From Pseudomonas anguilliseptica (lineage in GTDB: Bacteria; Pseudomonadota; Gammaproteobacteria; Pseudomonadales; Pseudomonadaceae): a stretch of DNA of 64,000 nucleotides. The notes below the pieces were generated by a model, which was not told where the DNA came from, searched no databases, and saw only the letters and a list, made by a program, of their open reading frames with translations. Below, piece by piece: positions 24,053-33,810 of the stretch. Position 1 is the first letter of the stretch. Each line of letters opens with the position of its first letter. Location: positions 1-64,000 of the forward strand of contig NZ_JAEIOI010000004.1 of the NCBI RefSeq assembly GCF_021375795.1. The letters are read 5' to 3'. Both the position numbers and the translations under genes were made by a program.

Positions 24053-24970
24053 ATGAGCACCCGCCGCCCCGACCCGCTGGCCCAGGTCAGTGACTTTGAT
24101 ATTCGCCTGCTCAAGCTGTTTCGCAGCGTGGTGGAATGTGGTGGTTTCTCCGCCGCCGAAAGCGCCCTGGGGATTGGCCGCTCGGCAATCAGCCAACAGA
24201 TGAGCGACCTGGAACAACGCCTCGGCCTGCGTCTGTGCCAGCGCGGCCGCGCCGGCTTTGCCCTGACCGAAGAAGGCCGTGAGGTGTACCAGAGCACCCA
24301 GCAGCTGCTGGCGGCGCTTGAGAGTTTTCGCACTGAGGTCAACGGCCTGCACCAGCACCTACGCGGCGAACTGAATATCGGCCTGACCGACAACCTGGTA
24401 ACGGTGCCGCATATGCGCATCACCAACGCCCTAGCGCGCCTGAAAGAGCGTGGCCCGGACGTGCATATCCACATCCGCATGACACCGCCCAGCGAGGTTG
24501 AGCAAGGCGTACTCGACGGCCGCCTGCATATCGGCGTGGTGCCGCAGACCGTGGCGTTGTCCGGGCTGGACTACCAGGCGCTGTACGACGAGCGTTCGCT
24601 GCTCTACTGCGCGGTCGGCCACCCGCTGTTCTATGTCGATGATCAGCAACTGGAAGACGCGCGGCTGAACGCTCAGGAGGCCATCGCCCCGACCTTCCGC
24701 CTGCCGCCCGAAGTGCAGAGCCACTACCAGGCACTCAACTGCACCGCCAGCGCCTCGGACCGCGAAGGCATGGCCTTTCTGATCCTCACCGGGCGCTATA
24801 TCGGCTACCTGCCCGACCACTACGCTCAGGCCTGGGTGCAGCAGGGCCGCCTGCGCGTACTCAAGCCGGCCAGCCGCTTCTACGACATCAGCCTGGCCTC
24901 GGTGACGCGCAAGGGCCGCCGCCCGCATCTGGTGCTGGAGAGCTTTCTGCAAGCTCTGGCCGAGGCCTGA
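24053..24970 (+). CDS. bauR: LysR-family regulator of beta-alanine use
   Basis: Transcription regulator of 305 aa. Winged helix at about 15-72 (LLKLFRSVVECGGFSAAESALGIGRSAISQQ in outline), then a periplasmic-binding-like effector domain (LNIGLTDNLVTVPH onward). It is divergent from bauA with palindromes between, the arrangement of bauR in P. aeruginosa, so it likely activates bauA-mmsA in response to beta-alanine. The identity rests on context; the LysR class is certain. Confidence 0.85.
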   Translation: MSTRRPDPLAQVSDFDIRLLKLFRSVVECGGFSAAESALGIGRSAISQQMSDLEQRLGLRLCQRGRAGFALTEEGREVYQSTQQLLAALESFRTEVNGLHQHLRGELNIGLTDNLVTVPHMRITNALARLKERGPDVHIHIRMTPPSEVEQGVLDGRLHIGVVPQTVALSGLDYQALYDERSLLYCAVGHPLFYVDDQQLEDARLNAQEAIAPTFRLPPEVQSHYQALNCTASASDREGMAFLILTGRYIGYLPDHYAQAWVQQGRLRVLKPASRFYDISLASVTRKGRRPHLVLESFLQALAEA

Positions 24971-25126
24971 GACCCGGATCAGAACAGCGCCAAATACGCA
25001 CAAGGACGGTGCAAAGCTCGCTTAAATAGGGCTTGTAACGCTTTTTCCGCCCCTTGCGCTTGTCACCTCGGCGGCGCTGGGGTATCAGTGCAGGCGTCCG
25101 AAAACCTGACCCCTGCGGAACCGCCC

Positions 25127-25798
25127 ATGACTGTTGAAGTACTTGCGCACCGAGCCGATCCGACCAACAAACCTGCCGGCCGGATTCGGCAGAAAAACGA
25201 AGAGGCGATCATCAAGGCCGCCGAGGAAGAGTTCGCCCGCCACGGCTTCAAAGGCACCAGCATGAACACCATCGCGCAGAACGTTGGCCTGCCCAAGGCC
25301 AACCTGCACTACTACTTCAGCAACAAGCTGGGGCTGTATCAGGCGGTGCTGGTGAACATCCTTGAGCTGTGGGACAACACCTTCAACAACCTGACTGTCG
25401 ACGACGACCCAGCCACCGCGCTGGCTGCGTATATCCGCGCCAAGATGGAATTCTCCCGCCGCCACCCGAAAGCTTCGCGCATCTACGCCATGGAAGTGAT
25501 CAGCGGTGGCGAGCACCTTTCACAGATGCTCAATCAGGATTACCAGGCCTGGTTCCGTGGCCGCGCTGCGGTGTTTTCCGCCTGGAGTGCGGCCGGCAAG
25601 ATGGACCCTGTGGACCCGGTGCACCTGATCTTCCTGCTGTGGGGCAGCACCCAGCATTACGCAGACTTTGCTTCGCAGATCTGCCGCGTCACCGGCCGCT
25701 CGCGCCTGGTGAAAGCCGATTACGAAGAAGCCGCCGACCAGCTGATCGCCATCATCCTCAAGGGCTGCGGCCTGACCCCGCCAACCAAAGACGCCTGA
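25127..25798 (+). CDS. TetR-family regulator, RutR-like
   Basis: Regulator of 223 aa with an N-terminal helix-turn-helix (EEAIIKAAEEEFARHGFKGT, then NVGLPKANLHYYFSNKLGLY) and an all-helical ligand domain. The HYYFSNKLGLY recognition helix and the C-terminal pattern resemble RutR-like regulators of pyrimidine/purine catabolism; the ligand is not known. ATG 25127 was preferred to the upstream in-frame ATG at 25088, which lies in promoter-like sequence. It overlaps the next gene by one base (TGATG). Confidence 0.85.
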   Translation: MTVEVLAHRADPTNKPAGRIRQKNEEAIIKAAEEEFARHGFKGTSMNTIAQNVGLPKANLHYYFSNKLGLYQAVLVNILELWDNTFNNLTVDDDPATALAAYIRAKMEFSRRHPKASRIYAMEVISGGEHLSQMLNQDYQAWFRGRAAVFSAWSAAGKMDPVDPVHLIFLLWGSTQHYADFASQICRVTGRSRLVKADYEEAADQLIAIILKGCGLTPPTKDA

Positions 25799-26382
25799 TG
25801 CCCTTCACCCTGCTCGGCCCTTGCGAGTACCGCGAGGAAATTCGCAAAAGCCGCTTTATCGCCCTCGCCGCGCCGGTTGCCAGCGCGGCCGAGGCGCAGG
25901 CATTTATCACCGCGCACAGCGATGCCAGCGCCAGCCATAACTGCTGGGCCTGGAAGGTAGGGGCGCAATACCGTTTCAGTGACGACGGCGAACCCGGCGG
26001 CACCGCAGGCCGGCCAATCCTCGCTGCCATCGAAGCCCAGGTGATGGACCAGGTGGCGGTGCTGGTAGTCCGCTTTTACGGCGGCATCCAGCTCGGCACC
26101 GGTGGCCTGGCACGCGCTTATGGCGGCAGCGCCAATAAGTGTCTGCAAAGCGCCCCGCGCCGCGAGCTGATCGCCCGCGAGTCCTATCGCTGCCACTGCC
26201 TGTTTGCCGAACTGCCGCTGCTCAAGGCGCGCTTGGCGGAACTCGACTGCCTGCTGGAGAACGAAAGCTACGACGCCACCGGAGCCGAATTGCAACTGGC
26301 CCTCCCCGCACCCCGCGCTGCCGAACTGCAACGGCTGCTGGCGGATATAAGCCGTGGACGCATTGCGTTGCAACCGCTGTAG
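25798..26382 (+). CDS. IMPACT/YigZ-family protein
   Basis: Protein of 194 aa of the UPF0029 family: N-terminal KSRFIALAAPV, then DASASHNCWAWKVG, SDDGEPGGTAGRPIL and VVRFYGGIQLGTGGLARAYG, the family signature, followed by a DUF1949-like C-terminal domain. Homologues link to translation control or peptide turnover, but a precise function is not settled. Translationally coupled to the TetR gene. Confidence 0.9.
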   Translation: MPFTLLGPCEYREEIRKSRFIALAAPVASAAEAQAFITAHSDASASHNCWAWKVGAQYRFSDDGEPGGTAGRPILAAIEAQVMDQVAVLVVRFYGGIQLGTGGLARAYGGSANKCLQSAPRRELIARESYRCHCLFAELPLLKARLAELDCLLENESYDATGAELQLALPAPRAAELQRLLADISRGRIALQPL

Positions 26383-26387
26383 AGCCA

Positions 26388-26413
26388 GTCGCTGCTAAAG
26401 CCCCTCCCACAAG
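26388..26413 (-). repeat. REP palindrome, family C, single copy
   Basis: GTCGCTGCTAAAGCCCCTCC followed by CACAAG, directly after the IMPACT-family stop. Confidence 0.7.
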
Positions 26414-26485
26414 TAGCGCATCGCCCTACCGATTCGGCGAAATCCTGTCCTAGCGGTTAAACTTTGTCGCGACCCCGCCTGATAA

Positions 26486-27445
<960 letters not shown>

Positions 27446-27453
27446 GGCTGAAA

Positions 27454-27513
27454 GTCGCCGCTAAAGCGCCTCCCACAGCGCATACACTCTGTGGGAGGGG
27501 CTTTAGCCGCGAC
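27454..27513. repeat. REP pair, family C
   Basis: Inverted copies at 27454-27478 and 27489-27513 between the convergent adenine deaminase and cytochrome b genes; a likely bidirectional transcription or mRNA end. Confidence 0.85.
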
Positions 27514-27524
27514 AGATATAAACC

Positions 27525-28058
27525 TTAGTGATCCAGCTTGCGCCGCTTGCCGGTGACCATCGACAGCGGCAGGTTTTCTTTCAGGCGGTAGCTTTCAAAC
27601 AGCGCCGCTGCGATGTGCAGGCCCACCAGGGCCATCAGCCCATCGGCGCAGAATTCATGGATCTGCAACGGCAGATCAGCGCCCCAGAAGTAATCGACCT
27701 CCTCCATCAGAAAGCCGGTCACGCCCAGGCCGAGCATCAGCAGCATCATGCCGATCATCACCAGGCCGCCCAGCGGGGAATGCCCCATGCGGTGGTAATC
27801 ACGCCCGCTGAATAATGCCCGTAGGTGTTCGGCCAGGCGCGCCCGGGTCGGCCAGAAGTCCGCCCAGCGCGCTGCCGGTGTACCGATAAAACCCCACACC
27901 AGGCGAATCGCCAACCAGGCCACGGCGTAGTAACCGAACCAGCGGTGCCAGTTCTCGCCCTCTTCGGTGAAGAAGTAATTGGCCAGGAAAGCGCTCGCCA
28001 GAGACCAGTGGAACAGCCTGACCAGCGGGTCCCACAGGCGTGTGGTGGCAGTGTTCAT
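27525..28058 (-). CDS. Cytochrome b561-type membrane protein
   Basis: Integral membrane di-haem cytochrome b of 177 aa. It has four hydrophobic helices with candidate haem His in RLFHWSLASAF, MGHSPLGGLVM, QIHEFCADGL and VGLHIAAALF. The opening LWDPLVRLFHW is standard for the Ni,Fe-hydrogenase-type b subunits and cytochrome b561 family. The start overlaps the stop of the PepSY gene (ATGA), so the two are made together, probably as an electron-transfer pair reducing a metal or haem partner. Confidence 0.88.
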   Translation of the reverse strand: MNTATTRLWDPLVRLFHWSLASAFLANYFFTEEGENWHRWFGYYAVAWLAIRLVWGFIGTPAARWADFWPTRARLAEHLRALFSGRDYHRMGHSPLGGLVMIGMMLLMLGLGVTGFLMEEVDYFWGADLPLQIHEFCADGLMALVGLHIAAALFESYRLKENLPLSMVTGKRRKLDH

Positions 28059-28324
28059 CAGCCTTCAACGCCGCCTTTGATGGCCTTGCCAGTAACTGGA
28101 TCGAAGTAGATTTCGACCTTCTTACCTTCTTTGTTGAAGCCGTAGATTTCGTAGCAGTTGCCGCCGGTAACTTTGAACTTCTTGATCTCGTAGCCCTGGG
28201 CTTTGAGGTCAGCCTGGAACTTGTCCTGATCCTGCCACTGCGCCTTGTCGGCGGTGGTGCATTGGGTGGCGGCGAAGGTCAGTGGGCTGGCCAGAACCAG
28301 AGACAACAGAAGCAGTTTGCGCAT
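28058..28324 (-). CDS. Small periplasmic PepSY-domain protein
   Basis: Protein of 88 aa with a signal peptide (to about residue 18) and one PepSY domain (GYEIKKFKVTGGNCYEIYGF, then VEIYFDPVTGKAIKG). Two cysteines may form a disulfide. PepSY proteins often accompany cytochrome b partners and metal uptake. First gene of a two-gene operon with the cytochrome; the copper receptor gene lies upstream on the same strand beyond a REP pair. Confidence 0.88.
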   Translation of the reverse strand: MRKLLLLSLVLASPLTFAATQCTTADKAQWQDQDKFQADLKAQGYEIKKFKVTGGNCYEIYGFNKEGKKVEIYFDPVTGKAIKGGVEG

Positions 28325-28426
28325 GATGAAGTCCTCGTGATGCAGGGGAAGTTGTGTGTCTGCGGGATCTACTTTCGCGCTTGAACCTTAAGGCTGTATT
28401 AGCCCGCAAAAATTCATCGCGCGGAT

Positions 28427-28480
28427 GTGGGAGGGGCTTTAGCCGCGAGTCAAAAAGCTCGCGGCTAAAGCCCCTCCTAC
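28427..28480. repeat. REP pair, family C
   Basis: Inverted copies (28427-28449 and 28458-28480) directly after the oprC stop, separating it from the PepSY gene. Confidence 0.85.
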
Positions 28481-28491
28481 GACAGGACACA

Positions 28492-30588
28492 TCAGAAGTC
28501 GAAATCGACCTTGGCCCACAACGTGCGGCCGGGCTCGTCGATACGGGTTTCGGCCGGGAAGCCGAAACCGGCATCACCGCCCAGGTTGAGGTGCTCGGCG
28601 TATTGCTTGTCGAGCAGGTTATCCACACCGGCGCTGAGCTTGACCTGCTCGCTGACGCGGTAGGCGCCATTGAGCGAGAACACGCCGAAGCCGGCGCTGT
28701 TGTCGAAGTCCTGCCCCACCACATTGCCGCGTCCATCTGCGATGCGGCCCTGGCCATCGACCACTCGCCACAGCGCGCCGACGCTCCAGTCATCACGCTG
28801 ATAGGTCAGGCCCAGGCGTGCTTCCAGCGGCGGCATCTGCGGCAGCGCTTCGCCGTCACTGCTGTTCTTGCCCCAGGCATAGGCCAGGGTGGCATCGGTT
28901 TTCCAGTTGCTCGTCAGGTCATACGCCACACCCAACTCGCCGCCCATGATGCGCGCATCGACGTTGTCGGCCTGGGTGCTCATACCGCGATAGTCGAACA
29001 GAATGTAGTCACGCACCTGGCCGACATAAGCCGAGGCCCAGGCCTGCAGGGCGTCACCCTTGTACTGAATGCCGACATCAAGCTGGGTGGTCTTCTCCGG
29101 CTGAATGCCGTCGAAGGCGTTGTCTGCGCCAGCCGGGCCATTGAGCCCGGCGGAAAACAGCTCCCAGTAGTCAGGGAAACGCTGCACATGGCCGATACCG
29201 GCATAGACGGTGGTCGGCGAGCCGGACAGGTCGTGCTCGTAGCGCACAAAGCCGCTCGGCAATGTATCGGCGCGCGTCTCACCTGCCGTTGGGTTGGGCC
29301 GCGGCATACCCATCATGCTGCGAAAACTCTGCCGGTAGTCCTTGGCCGAGGCACGATCCACCCGCGCACCGGAGACCAGCCGATCATGCTCGGCCAGGCT
29401 CCAGGTGGCCTCGGCGAACGCGCCGTAGTTGTGCATCAGCGCGTCCTTGTCCCACGGGAAGCGATCAGCATCGACATAGGGCATGCCCATCATGCCGCCG
29501 TCGGAAACGCGCTGGCGGTGTTCGCTGCGCTGTGCATCGACGCCGGTGATCAGCTCGACATCCTGCCACTTCCAGGTGGCGGCAAGGCGCGCGCCCAAGG
29601 TACGGCGATCAACCTGCGCGGCCATCGGGCCAGGCATCATGCTGTTTGGATCGGGCATGCGCAGGCGGAAGTTGTCCATGATGTGGTCGGCGTAGTTGTA
29701 GTAAACCTTGGCCTCGACCTTATCCAGCACACCACCGAGGTTGCTGCGCTCCACGCGCAGGCCCAGGCTTTCACGCTGGAACTGGGTACCGTCCATGCTG
29801 CGGCCGCCATAGCGTGCTTCGCCATCACCACGGCCGGCGGTGAGTTCGATAAGGGTGTCGGCATCCGGCGTCCAACCCAGGGCCACGTCACCGTTCCACT
29901 TATCCCAGCGCGAGGGGATGGTGTCGCCGTTACCGTTGTCGTAATCGTCCGAGTGCGAGCGGTTACCGGTCACCCGCAGGTAGCCCTGCTCGCCGCCCAC
30001 AGCGCCATCCAGGGTCTGGTCGAAACGGCCGTTGGAGCCCGCCAGCACGCTGGCATGCAGACGCGCGCCCAGCTCACCGAAACGCTCCGGCTCACGGTCG
30101 AAACGCACAACACCAGCCGAGGCACCTGGGCCCCAGATCACCGTTTGCGGGCCTTTGCTCACGGTCAGCAGGTCAAAGGTTTCCGGCGAGATATAGGAGC
30201 TGGGTGCATCCATCCGCCCGGGGCAGGCACCGAGCATCTGCCCGCCGTCGGTGAGCAGCAACAGGCGCGAGCCGAACATGCCGCGCAGCACCGGATCACT
30301 GTTGCTGCCGCCGCTGCGAATCGCGGAGAAACCGGGGATGGTCTTCAGATAATCCGCTGCATCACTGGCCGGCACCGGCTGGCGCGGATCCTTGGGGTCG
30401 GCCACCACGGTCAGCGGCGAGCTTTGCTGCACGGCGGTGACGACCGAGGGCGGCAATTGCAGCGCATGCTGCTCCGGGTCGTGTTCGGTGGTTTGCGCGG
30501 CATGCGCCTGAGTGGCCAACAGCAGGCCGACGCACAGCGGCGCCAGTCGAAAAGGTGCAGCGCTGATCAAAAGCGAACGAGTAGACAT
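28492..30588 (-). CDS. oprC: TonB-dependent copper receptor OprC
   Basis: Outer-membrane receptor of 698 aa with signal peptide, plug domain and beta-barrel ending in Phe (AKVDFDF). The plug contains LLLLTDGGQMLGACPGRMD, the Cys/Met copper-binding loop of OprC/NosA. Met-rich loops such as MMPGPMAA, GGMMGMPY and SMMGMP are also present. Function: uptake of copper across the outer membrane, needed among others for nitrous-oxide reductase maturation. Last gene of the leftward copper cluster. Confidence 0.95.
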   Translation of the reverse strand: MSTRSLLISAAPFRLAPLCVGLLLATQAHAAQTTEHDPEQHALQLPPSVVTAVQQSSPLTVVADPKDPRQPVPASDAADYLKTIPGFSAIRSGGSNSDPVLRGMFGSRLLLLTDGGQMLGACPGRMDAPSSYISPETFDLLTVSKGPQTVIWGPGASAGVVRFDREPERFGELGARLHASVLAGSNGRFDQTLDGAVGGEQGYLRVTGNRSHSDDYDNGNGDTIPSRWDKWNGDVALGWTPDADTLIELTAGRGDGEARYGGRSMDGTQFQRESLGLRVERSNLGGVLDKVEAKVYYNYADHIMDNFRLRMPDPNSMMPGPMAAQVDRRTLGARLAATWKWQDVELITGVDAQRSEHRQRVSDGGMMGMPYVDADRFPWDKDALMHNYGAFAEATWSLAEHDRLVSGARVDRASAKDYRQSFRSMMGMPRPNPTAGETRADTLPSGFVRYEHDLSGSPTTVYAGIGHVQRFPDYWELFSAGLNGPAGADNAFDGIQPEKTTQLDVGIQYKGDALQAWASAYVGQVRDYILFDYRGMSTQADNVDARIMGGELGVAYDLTSNWKTDATLAYAWGKNSSDGEALPQMPPLEARLGLTYQRDDWSVGALWRVVDGQGRIADGRGNVVGQDFDNSAGFGVFSLNGAYRVSEQVKLSAGVDNLLDKQYAEHLNLGGDAGFGFPAETRIDEPGRTLWAKVDFDF

Positions 30589-30669
30589 AGGTATTCCAGA
30601 ATCGAGACAGAACCAGGGAGTGGCCGGTACCGCTCAACGGCACCAGCACAGGCAACAGGGCAATGGCGA

Positions 30670-31044
30670 TCAGGAATAGGCAGGCGGTGCGCGGCTGCGC
30701 GAACCAGGGAAAATAGCTGAGCGGGCAACGCCACTGCGCACGGGCGCGGCATGCCGGTCAGCGGGTATCGCGGCGGCCAGCGCCAGGGTCGGGCTGACAC
30801 AGCCAGTGGCTGGGCTGTTGAGCAACAGGGTGCAATAACCGCACTTGGCCCACAGCGCGTCGTGATCCAGCGGGTTGTTATGGCTACCGGCATGCTCCCC
30901 GCAGGCCAACTCCGTCAGCCAGGCCGGTTCAGCCGGCGCAGTGAGCTGCGACAGCAACGGCCCGACACTGAGCAATAGCATGGCCAACAGGGCCAGCCAG
31001 CTCGCGCGGTAATCGGCGGTGAGGGAGCGATTGTGAGGCATCAC
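30670..31044 (-). CDS. DUF2946 family protein
   Basis: Protein of 124 aa with an N-terminal membrane helix, an exported part with ACGEHAG and KCGYCTLLL (paired cysteines and His suggesting metal binding), a second hydrophobic stretch and a disordered basic tail. DUF2946 proteins occur almost only next to copper receptors and PCu(A)C chaperones, as here. Starts at one of two adjacent ATG codons (31044 or 31041). No biochemical role known. Confidence 0.8.
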   Translation of the reverse strand: MMPHNRSLTADYRASWLALLAMLLLSVGPLLSQLTAPAEPAWLTELACGEHAGSHNNPLDHDALWAKCGYCTLLLNSPATGCVSPTLALAAAIPADRHAAPVRSGVARSAIFPGSRSRAPPAYS

Positions 31045-31136
31045 GACAACTCAAGAATCCTGCGCCGAGTATGACTAACGGCCTGAACAGGACGGCTGAT
31101 GCAAATCAATGAGGGTGAACATCACCGAACAACAGC

Positions 31137-31161
31137 AACCCCGCTACAACGCAGCGGGGCT
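31137..31161 (-). terminator. Hairpin after the PCu(A)C gene
   Basis: Stem CCCCGCT (31139-31145) / AGCGGGG (31153-31159) located 14 bp past the PCu(A)C stop. No T-run follows, so it could be a weak terminator or a processing/stability hairpin ahead of the DUF2946 gene. Confidence 0.4.
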
Positions 31162-31172
31162 GGGCGTACAGA

Positions 31173-31655
31173 TCAGTGCGCGTGGCCTTCGCCATGGGAT
31201 TTCTCACCGGCAGGCGCATCCTTGTGTACGGCAATTTCCACGTCGACCTTGCCGGCCTTCTCGAAGGTCAGGGTGAGCGGGAAGCGCTCACCATCCTTGG
31301 CCTGCTGCTTCAGGTTGAACAGCATGACGTGGTAGCCCATGGGCTCGAACTTCACTTCACCACCGGCAGGAATGGCCACGTTCTGCACCTGCTGCATCTT
31401 CATCAGGCCATCGGCGTGAATATGCTCGTGCAACTCGGCCTTGCCCGCCACCGGGGTGCTGGCACTGAGCAGGCGGTCGGCTTCGCTGCCCTTGTTGTGC
31501 ACCACGAAGTAGGCTGCAGCGGTGGGTGCTACGGCCGGCATTTCCCGCGACCAGGGATGTTCGATATGCAGCTCACCAGCGGTGTATTCGTGGGCGCTGG
31601 CGAACAGGCTCGGGCTCAGCAGAGCGGCAATCAGCAGGGTCTTTTTCAGCAGCAT
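31173..31655 (-). CDS. Periplasmic copper chaperone PCu(A)C
   Basis: Exported protein of 160 aa with signal peptide ending ASA. Copper-binding residues of the family are visible: HPWSREMPA, LMKMQQV and GYHVMLF, plus a His-rich end (KSHGEGHAH). The family delivers Cu(I) to cytochrome oxidase or other cuproproteins in the periplasm. The start at 31655 gives the expected signal peptide; the open frame runs further upstream without one. Downstream of the PepSY-TM gene, same strand. Confidence 0.93.
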   Translation of the reverse strand: MLLKKTLLIAALLSPSLFASAHEYTAGELHIEHPWSREMPAVAPTAAAYFVVHNKGSEADRLLSASTPVAGKAELHEHIHADGLMKMQQVQNVAIPAGGEVKFEPMGYHVMLFNLKQQAKDGERFPLTLTFEKAGKVDVEIAVHKDAPAGEKSHGEGHAH

Positions 31656-31744
31656 GGTATTTCTCCAAAGGTGGACTGACTGTCCATAACACGTGTTGTA
31701 ACGCGAAGCCTTGGCGCGGGCCAAGCCCGCGCCGGTTAATCCAT

Positions 31745-33109
31745 TCAGCCGTTGGCCAAACGCTGCCCGGGCAGGCGCGAGAGCAGCAGCCAGTCCAACG
31801 CCCAGATCAGCAACAGGGAAGCGCCCACCAGCGGGAAAGCCGCGCCCAGCAGGCCCATGATCACAATCGCGGCTTTCCAGCGTGGCAGGTCGTGGCGCAG
31901 TGGCGGTACGCCGAGCTTGCCGCTCGGCCGGCGCTGCCACCACATAATCAGGCCGCTGATCGCGCTCAGCAGTACCAGCAGGCAGACCGCGAGCATCAGC
32001 AACTGGTTGGCCAGGCCGAACAGCTTGCCCTCATGCAGCATGACCCCGGTTTCCACGGTTTTCGCCACCACGCCGTAATCCTTCCAGCGCACGTCGGCGA
32101 GCACTGCACCGCTGTACTGATCGATATGCAGAGTGGCGTCGTTACGCGGGTCGGCGGCGAACAGGGCGATGCTGTAGACCCCGGTTTCACCTTTCGGCAG
32201 GGTGATGCTGTAACCCGGCTGTACGCCACGCTCGGCCGCGGTGTCGACCACGTACTGCAGCAGGTTGGCCGGGGCGGCAGGCGTCTCGGCAGTGGCATGG
32301 CCGTTATGCGCAGCATGTGGATCGGAAGCCGGCAGCGGCGTGGTTTCCACCGCCCAGGCCACGGTCTGCTGACTGCTGGTGTTGAGGCTGCCAGCGAGCT
32401 TTCCGGACTGCGGTACGTCGTCCCACATCGCCGCCGGGAAGTGGTTCCAGGCACCGGCAAACTGGGCGCCCCAGAAGCCGGTCCAGGTCATGCCGGTGAG
32501 CAGCATAAACAGCAACAGCAGCGAGCCCCAGAACCCGGTGACCGCATGCAAGTCACGCCACAACAACCGCCCACGGGCACTCAACCTTGGCCACAGCACG
32601 CCCGCACCGGAACGCCCGCGCGGCCACCACAGGTAGAGGCCAGACACCACCAGCACAATGCCCCAACCGGCGGCCAGCTCGATCAGCCGATCGCCCAGGG
32701 TGCCGACCATCAGATCACCGTGCAGCTGGCGGGCGATGGCCTGCAGATTGAGCTGCGCATCCTGGCTGCCAAGAATCCTGGCGCTGTAGGGGTCAACAAA
32801 CACATTCAGGCTCTGGCCCTCAGCCTCCAGGACAAACTGCGCACTGCGCTCGGCGTTCAGCGGCGGCAGGTACTGGCTGATGCTCGCCTGCGGATACGCC
32901 TGGCGCACCAACGCCAGCTGCTGATCCGCCGAGATGGCCTGCTCGGCAGGCGTGACCTGCAGCAGCTCGGCATACATCAACTGGTCAAGTTGCGGCTTGA
33001 ACAGGTAGATGATGCCGGTGACCGAGAGCAGGATCAGAAACGGAATCACAAACAGCCCGGCATAGAAATGCCAGCGCCAGGCCAGGTTGTAGAACGAGAC
33101 TTTATTCAT
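31745..33109 (-). CDS. PepSY-associated TM-helix (PiuB-like) membrane protein
   Basis: Membrane protein of 454 aa with four main helices (start FYNLAWRWHFYAGLFVIPF; later WRDLHAVTGFWGSLLLLF; the final pair near the end) and PepSY domains between them. Conserved histidines (HFYAG, QLHGDLM, RDLHAV, MLHEGKL) resemble haem-ligating positions of inner-membrane metalloreductases. A His-rich insert (DPHAAHNGHA) fits metal handling. Likely reduces copper or a carrier in support of the uptake cluster. Confidence 0.9.
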   Translation of the reverse strand: MNKVSFYNLAWRWHFYAGLFVIPFLILLSVTGIIYLFKPQLDQLMYAELLQVTPAEQAISADQQLALVRQAYPQASISQYLPPLNAERSAQFVLEAEGQSLNVFVDPYSARILGSQDAQLNLQAIARQLHGDLMVGTLGDRLIELAAGWGIVLVVSGLYLWWPRGRSGAGVLWPRLSARGRLLWRDLHAVTGFWGSLLLLFMLLTGMTWTGFWGAQFAGAWNHFPAAMWDDVPQSGKLAGSLNTSSQQTVAWAVETTPLPASDPHAAHNGHATAETPAAPANLLQYVVDTAAERGVQPGYSITLPKGETGVYSIALFAADPRNDATLHIDQYSGAVLADVRWKDYGVVAKTVETGVMLHEGKLFGLANQLLMLAVCLLVLLSAISGLIMWWQRRPSGKLGVPPLRHDLPRWKAAIVIMGLLGAAFPLVGASLLLIWALDWLLLSRLPGQRLANG

Positions 33110-33240
33110 CCCCAGCTCCTCGCAGGCTCATCAACGAGGTGCGCCGGCCGCTGTTCAGCGGTGTTTGCAGGCATTGTTGCGCACGGCGAAAAACGCCTGC
33201 ACGGACAGATGTATAACCCATGGACTTCCCCAATTTCGGT

Positions 33241-33280
33241 TTATCGGGTGCCACCTGGACAAGGCCTCAGGCACCGATAA
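33241..33280 (-). terminator. Hairpin between DUF2946 and PepSY-TM genes
   Basis: TTATCGG-g-TGCC (33241-33252) pairs with GGCACCGATAA (33270-33280). It lies after the upstream DUF2946 gene and ahead of the PepSY-TM gene. No T-run follows; it could be a structured leader or attenuator instead. Confidence 0.35.
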
Positions 33281-33341
33281 GCGCAATTTTTATCTGCGTT
33301 CAGGTAATGCACGCTGGCCATGACGTGGCCACGAGAACAAC

Positions 33342-33728
33342 TCAAACCAGAGCAGGGGACGCGCGGGGATTGGCCGAGGGCCAGAGGTAGCGAACGGGTC
33401 GCAGGGAGAAGAAGGACGTCAGCAGGGGCGCGCGACTGGGCGCCAGCAGGCCCAGCAGACCGAACAACGCCGCCAGGATGATCGCGCTGAAGGTGGAACT
33501 CAGGGAGCAGCCGGAACCAGTGGCTGGATTGGGCACCACCACACCGGAGCCTTCCAGATCGGCACCGGCACCGAAGTTGCCCTCGAAGGAGCAGTACTGG
33601 CTGCCAAGCCCGCTGAGCTGCAGACCGGCCATCTGGCCGTGACCGATACTGCAGGCGAACGCACTGAACAGAACGCTGAAATACAGCATCCAGGCCAGCA
33701 GGCGACGATCAGTACGGGGCATTTTCAT
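33342..33728 (-). CDS. DUF2946 family protein, first gene of copper cluster
   Basis: Protein of 128 aa: N-terminal hydrophobic signal or membrane anchor (LLAWMLYFSVLFSAFAC), a small polar region with Cys and His (SIGHGQM, QYCSFEG, GSGCSL) and a second helix (FSAIILAALFGLLGLL). Same family as the gene at 30670-31044. The start chosen is MKMPRTDRR; the open frame extends upstream into the promoter zone. Likely cotranscribed with PepSY-TM, although a 230-bp gap separates them. Confidence 0.75.
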   Translation of the reverse strand: MKMPRTDRRLLAWMLYFSVLFSAFACSIGHGQMAGLQLSGLGSQYCSFEGNFGAGADLEGSGVVVPNPATGSGCSLSSTFSAIILAALFGLLGLLAPSRAPLLTSFFSLRPVRYLWPSANPRASPALV

Positions 33729-33810
33729 GGGGCGCGACTCTAGCATTGCTCCGGGGCGCATGTGACAAAGCCGCACTGCGATGGATTGCCGCAGCGCGCT
33801 GGCGGCAATC

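Noticed and set aside
28354..30720. A 788-codon open frame antisense to oprC
   Set aside because: Same codon-bias artefact; oprC has a complete signal peptide, plug and barrel, while the antisense frame has none of the marks of a protein family.
33241..33280. Possible metal riboswitch before the PepSY-TM gene
   Set aside because: Only one hairpin is visible and no conserved riboswitch core could be recognised; annotated as a simple hairpin instead.
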